Shown one piece after another: positions 4,439 through 6,952 of a DNA stretch of 6,952 nt (position 1 is the first letter of the stretch; each line of letters starts with the position of its first letter). The DNA lies in contig JBCKVB010000051.1 in the NCBI GenBank assembly GCA_038924245.1, forward strand, positions 1 through 6,952. Reading direction: 5' to 3'. The position numbers were made by a program, and so were the translations under genes. A model generated the notes under the pieces. That model did no database searches, was not told where the DNA came from, and was given only the letters and a program-made list of their open reading frames with translations. Source of the DNA: SURF-13 sp038924245 (GTDB lineage: Bacteria; Pseudomonadota; Gammaproteobacteria; SURF-13).

Positions 4439-6259
4439 ATGCTGAATAAGTTGCGCAACATCGCCATCATCGCACACGTGGATCATGGTAAGACCACGCT
4501 GGTGGACAAGCTGTTACAGCAGTCCGGCACCTTTAGCGCGCGCGCCGTGCTCACCGAGCGCGTGATGGACTCCAACGACCTGGAGCGCGAGCGCGGCATC
4601 ACCATCCTGGCCAAAAACACCGCGCTGCACTGGCGCGACTATCGTATCAACATCGTGGACACCCCCGGCCACGCCGATTTCGGCGGCGAGGTGGAGCGCG
4701 TGCTCTCGATGGTGGATTCGGTGCTGCTGTTGGTGGATGCGGTGGACGGGCCCATGCCGCAGACGCGCTTCGTGACGCAAAAGGCGTTCGCGCTCGGCCT
4801 GAAGCCCATCGTGGTGATTAACAAAGTGGATCGCCCGGGCGCGCGTCCGCACTGGGCGCTGGATCAGACCTTCGACCTGTTCGACAACCTCGGCGCCACC
4901 GATGAGCAGCTGGATTTCCCGGTGGTGTACACCTCGGCGCTGCACGGCTATGCCGGTCTCGATGCTGAGGTACGTAGCGGTGACATGACGCCGCTGTTTG
5001 AAACCATCGTCAAATATGTCAAGCCGCCGCAGGTAGACCAGGAGGGGCCGTTTCAGATGCAGGTGAGCTCGCTCGCTTATTCCAGTTACGTGGGGGTGAT
5101 CGGCATCGGGCGCATCGCGCGCGGGCGCATCAAGACCAATACCCCGGTGGTGGTGGTGAATCACCAGGGCGAGAAACGCAACGCGCGCATGCTGCAACTG
5201 TTCCATATGCTCGGCCTGGAGCGCATCGAAATTCCCGAAGCCGAGGCGGGCGATATCATCGCCTTCACCGGCATCGAAGGTTTGGGCATTTCCGATACCT
5301 TGTGTGATCCTACCGCGGTCGAGGCGTTGCCCGCGCTCATCGTGGACGAACCGACGGTGAGCATGTCCTTTCAGGTCAACACCTCGCCGCTGGCGGGCAA
5401 GGACGGCAAGTACATCACCAGCCGCCAGATTCGTGAGCGCCTGCAACGCGAACTGATCCACAACGTCGCCCTGCGCATGGACGAAACCGACGACCCGGAC
5501 AAGTTCCGCGTCTCCGGGCGCGGCGAATTGCACCTCTCCATCCTGATTGAAACCATGCGCCGCGAAGGCTATGAGCTGGCCGTGGGCCGTCCGCAGGTGA
5601 TACTGAAAGAAATGGACGGCATAGTGTGCGAGCCGTATGAAACCCTGGTGGTGGACGTGGAGGAGCAGCATCAAGGCTCGATCATGGAGCGTCTGGGCGC
5701 GCGCAAAGGCGATCTCACCAACATGCGGTCCGACGGCAAGGGACGCGTGCGCCTCGATTACATGATTCCCACGCGCGGGCTGATCGGTTTTCGCAACGAT
5801 TTTTTAACCCTCACCTCCGGCACCGGCCTGTTGCACAGCGTTTACCATCATCACGGCCCACAGAAGAAAGGCGGTATCGCGCAGCGCGTGAACGGCGCGC
5901 TGATCAGTAACGGCGCCGGCAAGAGCGTGGGCTATGCGTTGTTCAGCCTGCAGGAACGCGGGCGCTTGTTCATCGGCCCGGGTGAAGATCTGTACGAGGG
6001 CATGGTGATCGGCATCCACTCGCGCGACAATGACCTGGTGGTGAATCCTCTGCGCGAGAAACAGCTCACCAACATCCGCGCCTCGGGTACGGATGAGAAT
6101 ATCGTTCTCACCCCGCCCATACGCATGTCGCTGGAGCAGGCGCTGGAATTCATAGATGACGATGAGCTGCTGGAAGTAACGCCGCACTACACGCGCATCC
6201 GCAAGCGCATGCTGCTGGAACACCAGCGCAAAAAGGCCTCGCGCGCGGCGGCGGGCTAA
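4439..6259 (+). CDS. typA: Translational GTPase TypA/BipA
   Basis: Ribosome-binding GTPase related to EF-G and LepA; in E. coli it aids large-subunit assembly and growth at low temperature and under stress. The 606 residues match the usual length. The G domain has all five motifs: AHVDHGKTT (12-20), RGITI (52-56), DTPGH (74-78), NKVD (128-131) and SALHG (166-170). A beta-barrel domain II (about 205-295), an EF-G-like domain III (about 305-385, with DPDKFRVSGRGELHLSILIE) and domain V (about 395-480) follow. The TypA-specific C-terminal domain (about 480-606) includes RVNGALISNGAGKSVGYAL and ends in a basic tail (RIRKRMLLEHQRKKASRAAAG). ATG 4439 is chosen for its ribosome binding site and the standard start MLNKLRNIAIIAHVDHGKTT; a TTG at 4418 would add seven residues and lies almost on the predicted transcript start. 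It is transcribed alone, divergent from xseB, and its TAA overlaps the phoB stop on the other strand. Confidence 0.98.
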   Translation: MLNKLRNIAIIAHVDHGKTTLVDKLLQQSGTFSARAVLTERVMDSNDLERERGITILAKNTALHWRDYRINIVDTPGHADFGGEVERVLSMVDSVLLLVDAVDGPMPQTRFVTQKAFALGLKPIVVINKVDRPGARPHWALDQTFDLFDNLGATDEQLDFPVVYTSALHGYAGLDAEVRSGDMTPLFETIVKYVKPPQVDQEGPFQMQVSSLAYSSYVGVIGIGRIARGRIKTNTPVVVVNHQGEKRNARMLQLFHMLGLERIEIPEAEAGDIIAFTGIEGLGISDTLCDPTAVEALPALIVDEPTVSMSFQVNTSPLAGKDGKYITSRQIRERLQRELIHNVALRMDETDDPDKFRVSGRGELHLSILIETMRREGYELAVGRPQVILKEMDGIVCEPYETLVVDVEEQHQGSIMERLGARKGDLTNMRSDGKGRVRLDYMIPTRGLIGFRNDFLTLTSGTGLLHSVYHHHGPQKKGGIAQRVNGALISNGAGKSVGYALFSLQERGRLFIGPGEDLYEGMVIGIHSRDNDLVVNPLREKQLTNIRASGTDENIVLTPPIRMSLEQALEFIDDDELLEVTPHYTRIRKRMLLEHQRKKASRAAAG

Positions 6260-6952
6260 CCGGTGCGCGCCGTGCGCGCGGGTGCAAAAAAGCGGTAGCC
6301 CGAGCCGCGCACGGTTTCCACCAGGTGGTCGTGTCCGTATTTTTTCAGCGCCAGGCGCAGGCGGCGGATATGCACGTCCACGGTGCGCTCGCCGATATAC
6401 ACATTCCTGCCCCACACCAGATCGAGTAGTTGGCTACGGCTGTACACGCGCCCGGCGTGGGTCATAAAAAAATGCAGCAGGCGGAACTCCGTGGGGCCCA
6501 TTTCCAGCGCGTGTCCGCGTGAACTCACGCGGTGACTGATGGGATCAAGATGCAGGTGATCTATTTCAATGGCGTCGTCGGTGGCCTGCGGCGCGGTGCG
6601 GCGCAATACCGCGCGGATGCGCGCCAGCAGTTCGTTGGGTGAAAACGGCTTGGTGATGTAATCGTCGGCGCCGGTTTCCAGCCCCTTGATCTTGTCGGCC
6701 TCTTCGCCGCGCGCGGTGAGCATGATGATGGGTATCCCGCGCGTCGCTTCTTCACGTTTCAGGCGCCGCGCGAAGTCTATGCCGCTTAAGCCCGGCAGCA
6801 TCCAGTCCAGCAGTATCAATACCGGCGGCTCGGCGGTGATCTTCGCCTGCGCCTGTTCAGTGTTGTGCGCCTCGCTGTGATCGTAGCCCGCGCGCGTGAG
6901 CGCGAAGCCGATCATCTCACAGATGGCCGGCTCGTCATCCACGATCAGTATC
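6256..6952 (-). CDS. phoB: Phosphate regulon response regulator PhoB (N-terminus cut by window edge)
   Basis: OmpR-family response regulator that, when phosphorylated by the sensor kinase PhoR, binds pho boxes and activates phosphate-scavenging genes. The receiver domain begins at the edge as ILIVDDEPAI, with the acidic pair, then the phosphoacceptor Asp in LILLDWMLPGLSG, Thr in IIMLTARGEE and Lys in DDYITKPFSPNELLARI. The winged-helix output domain contains GPTEFRLLHFFMTHAGRVYS, LLDLVWGRNVYIGERTVDVH and VRGSGYRFF. These blocks are almost the same as in E. coli PhoB, which separates it from other OmpR-type regulators. About 232 residues are visible; the frame stays open to base 6952, so only a few N-terminal residues and the start codon are missing. 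The GTG at 6942 is an internal Val codon, not the start. PhoR would be expected downstream but the unit ends here, convergent with typA. Confidence 0.95.
   Translation of the reverse strand, partial: ILIVDDEPAICEMIGFALTRAGYDHSEAHNTEQAQAKITAEPPVLILLDWMLPGLSGIDFARRLKREEATRGIPIIMLTARGEEADKIKGLETGADDYITKPFSPNELLARIRAVLRRTAPQATDDAIEIDHLHLDPISHRVSSRGHALEMGPTEFRLLHFFMTHAGRVYSRSQLLDLVWGRNVYIGERTVDVHIRRLRLALKKYGHDHLVETVRGSGYRFFAPARTARTG

Noticed and set aside
4514..5674. Long open frame (386 codons) on the minus strand inside typA
   Set aside because: It lies wholly antisense to a strongly conserved gene. Its translation is rich in His, Arg and Ala as expected from GC-biased codons read backwards, and it shows no family motif.
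5804..6415. Minus-strand open frame spanning the typA end and the phoB end
   Set aside because: It overlaps typA and phoB coding sequence in other frames, with low-complexity composition and no recognisable domain.
6940..6942. GTG as a phoB start codon
   Set aside because: It encodes the conserved Val of ILIVDDEP. The frame stays open to the window edge, so the real start is outside.

Overview
The window looks like chromosome of a GC-rich gammaproteobacterium. The evidence is the xseB-ispA-dxs order (as in Escherichia coli), a PhoB close to the enterobacterial protein over almost its whole length, and a full-length TypA/BipA. The exact order or family cannot be read from this sequence. Most of the window is core genome; the first ~740 bases look accessory, with visibly lower GC and different codon use.

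Layout, left to right. (1) Bases 1-605 hold a YefM/Phd-family antitoxin and an overlapping Txe/YoeB-family RNase toxin on the + strand. They are preceded by a 66-bp tandem duplication that copies the ribosome binding site, start codon and first codons of the antitoxin, leaving a 13-codon decoy reading frame upstream. (2) Bases 606-743 are non-coding. They hold a candidate integron attC recombination site (about 609-741) starting three bases after the toxin stop, plus an internal GC-rich hairpin. This suggests that the toxin-antitoxin pair arrived as an integron-type gene cassette whose edge abuts the core operon. (3) Bases 744-4279, minus strand, form an operon read right to left: xseB (exonuclease VII small subunit), ispA (farnesyl diphosphate synthase), dxs (1-deoxyxylulose-5-phosphate synthase) and queD (6-carboxytetrahydropterin synthase). 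The dxs frame carries an in-frame palindromic repeat of about 57-60 bp just before its thiamine-diphosphate motif. (4) Bases 4280-4438 are a divergent intergenic region with a TATAAT box for typA and several short repeats that may be operators. (5) typA (GTPase TypA/BipA) runs on the + strand to 6259. (6) phoB (phosphate response regulator) is on the minus strand, cut by the right edge; its stop overlaps the typA stop tail to tail.

Function: Dxs starts the MEP isoprenoid pathway and IspA builds farnesyl diphosphate from its C5 products, so these two are linked metabolically. XseB (DNA repair) and QueD (7-deazaguanine/queuosine pathway) are companions in the transcription unit without an obvious biochemical link. 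TypA and PhoB are stress and nutrient regulators with separate transcription. No tRNA, rRNA, CRISPR array, insertion sequence or integrase gene is visible. The least ordinary features are the left-edge duplication, the possible attC site and the repeat inside dxs.
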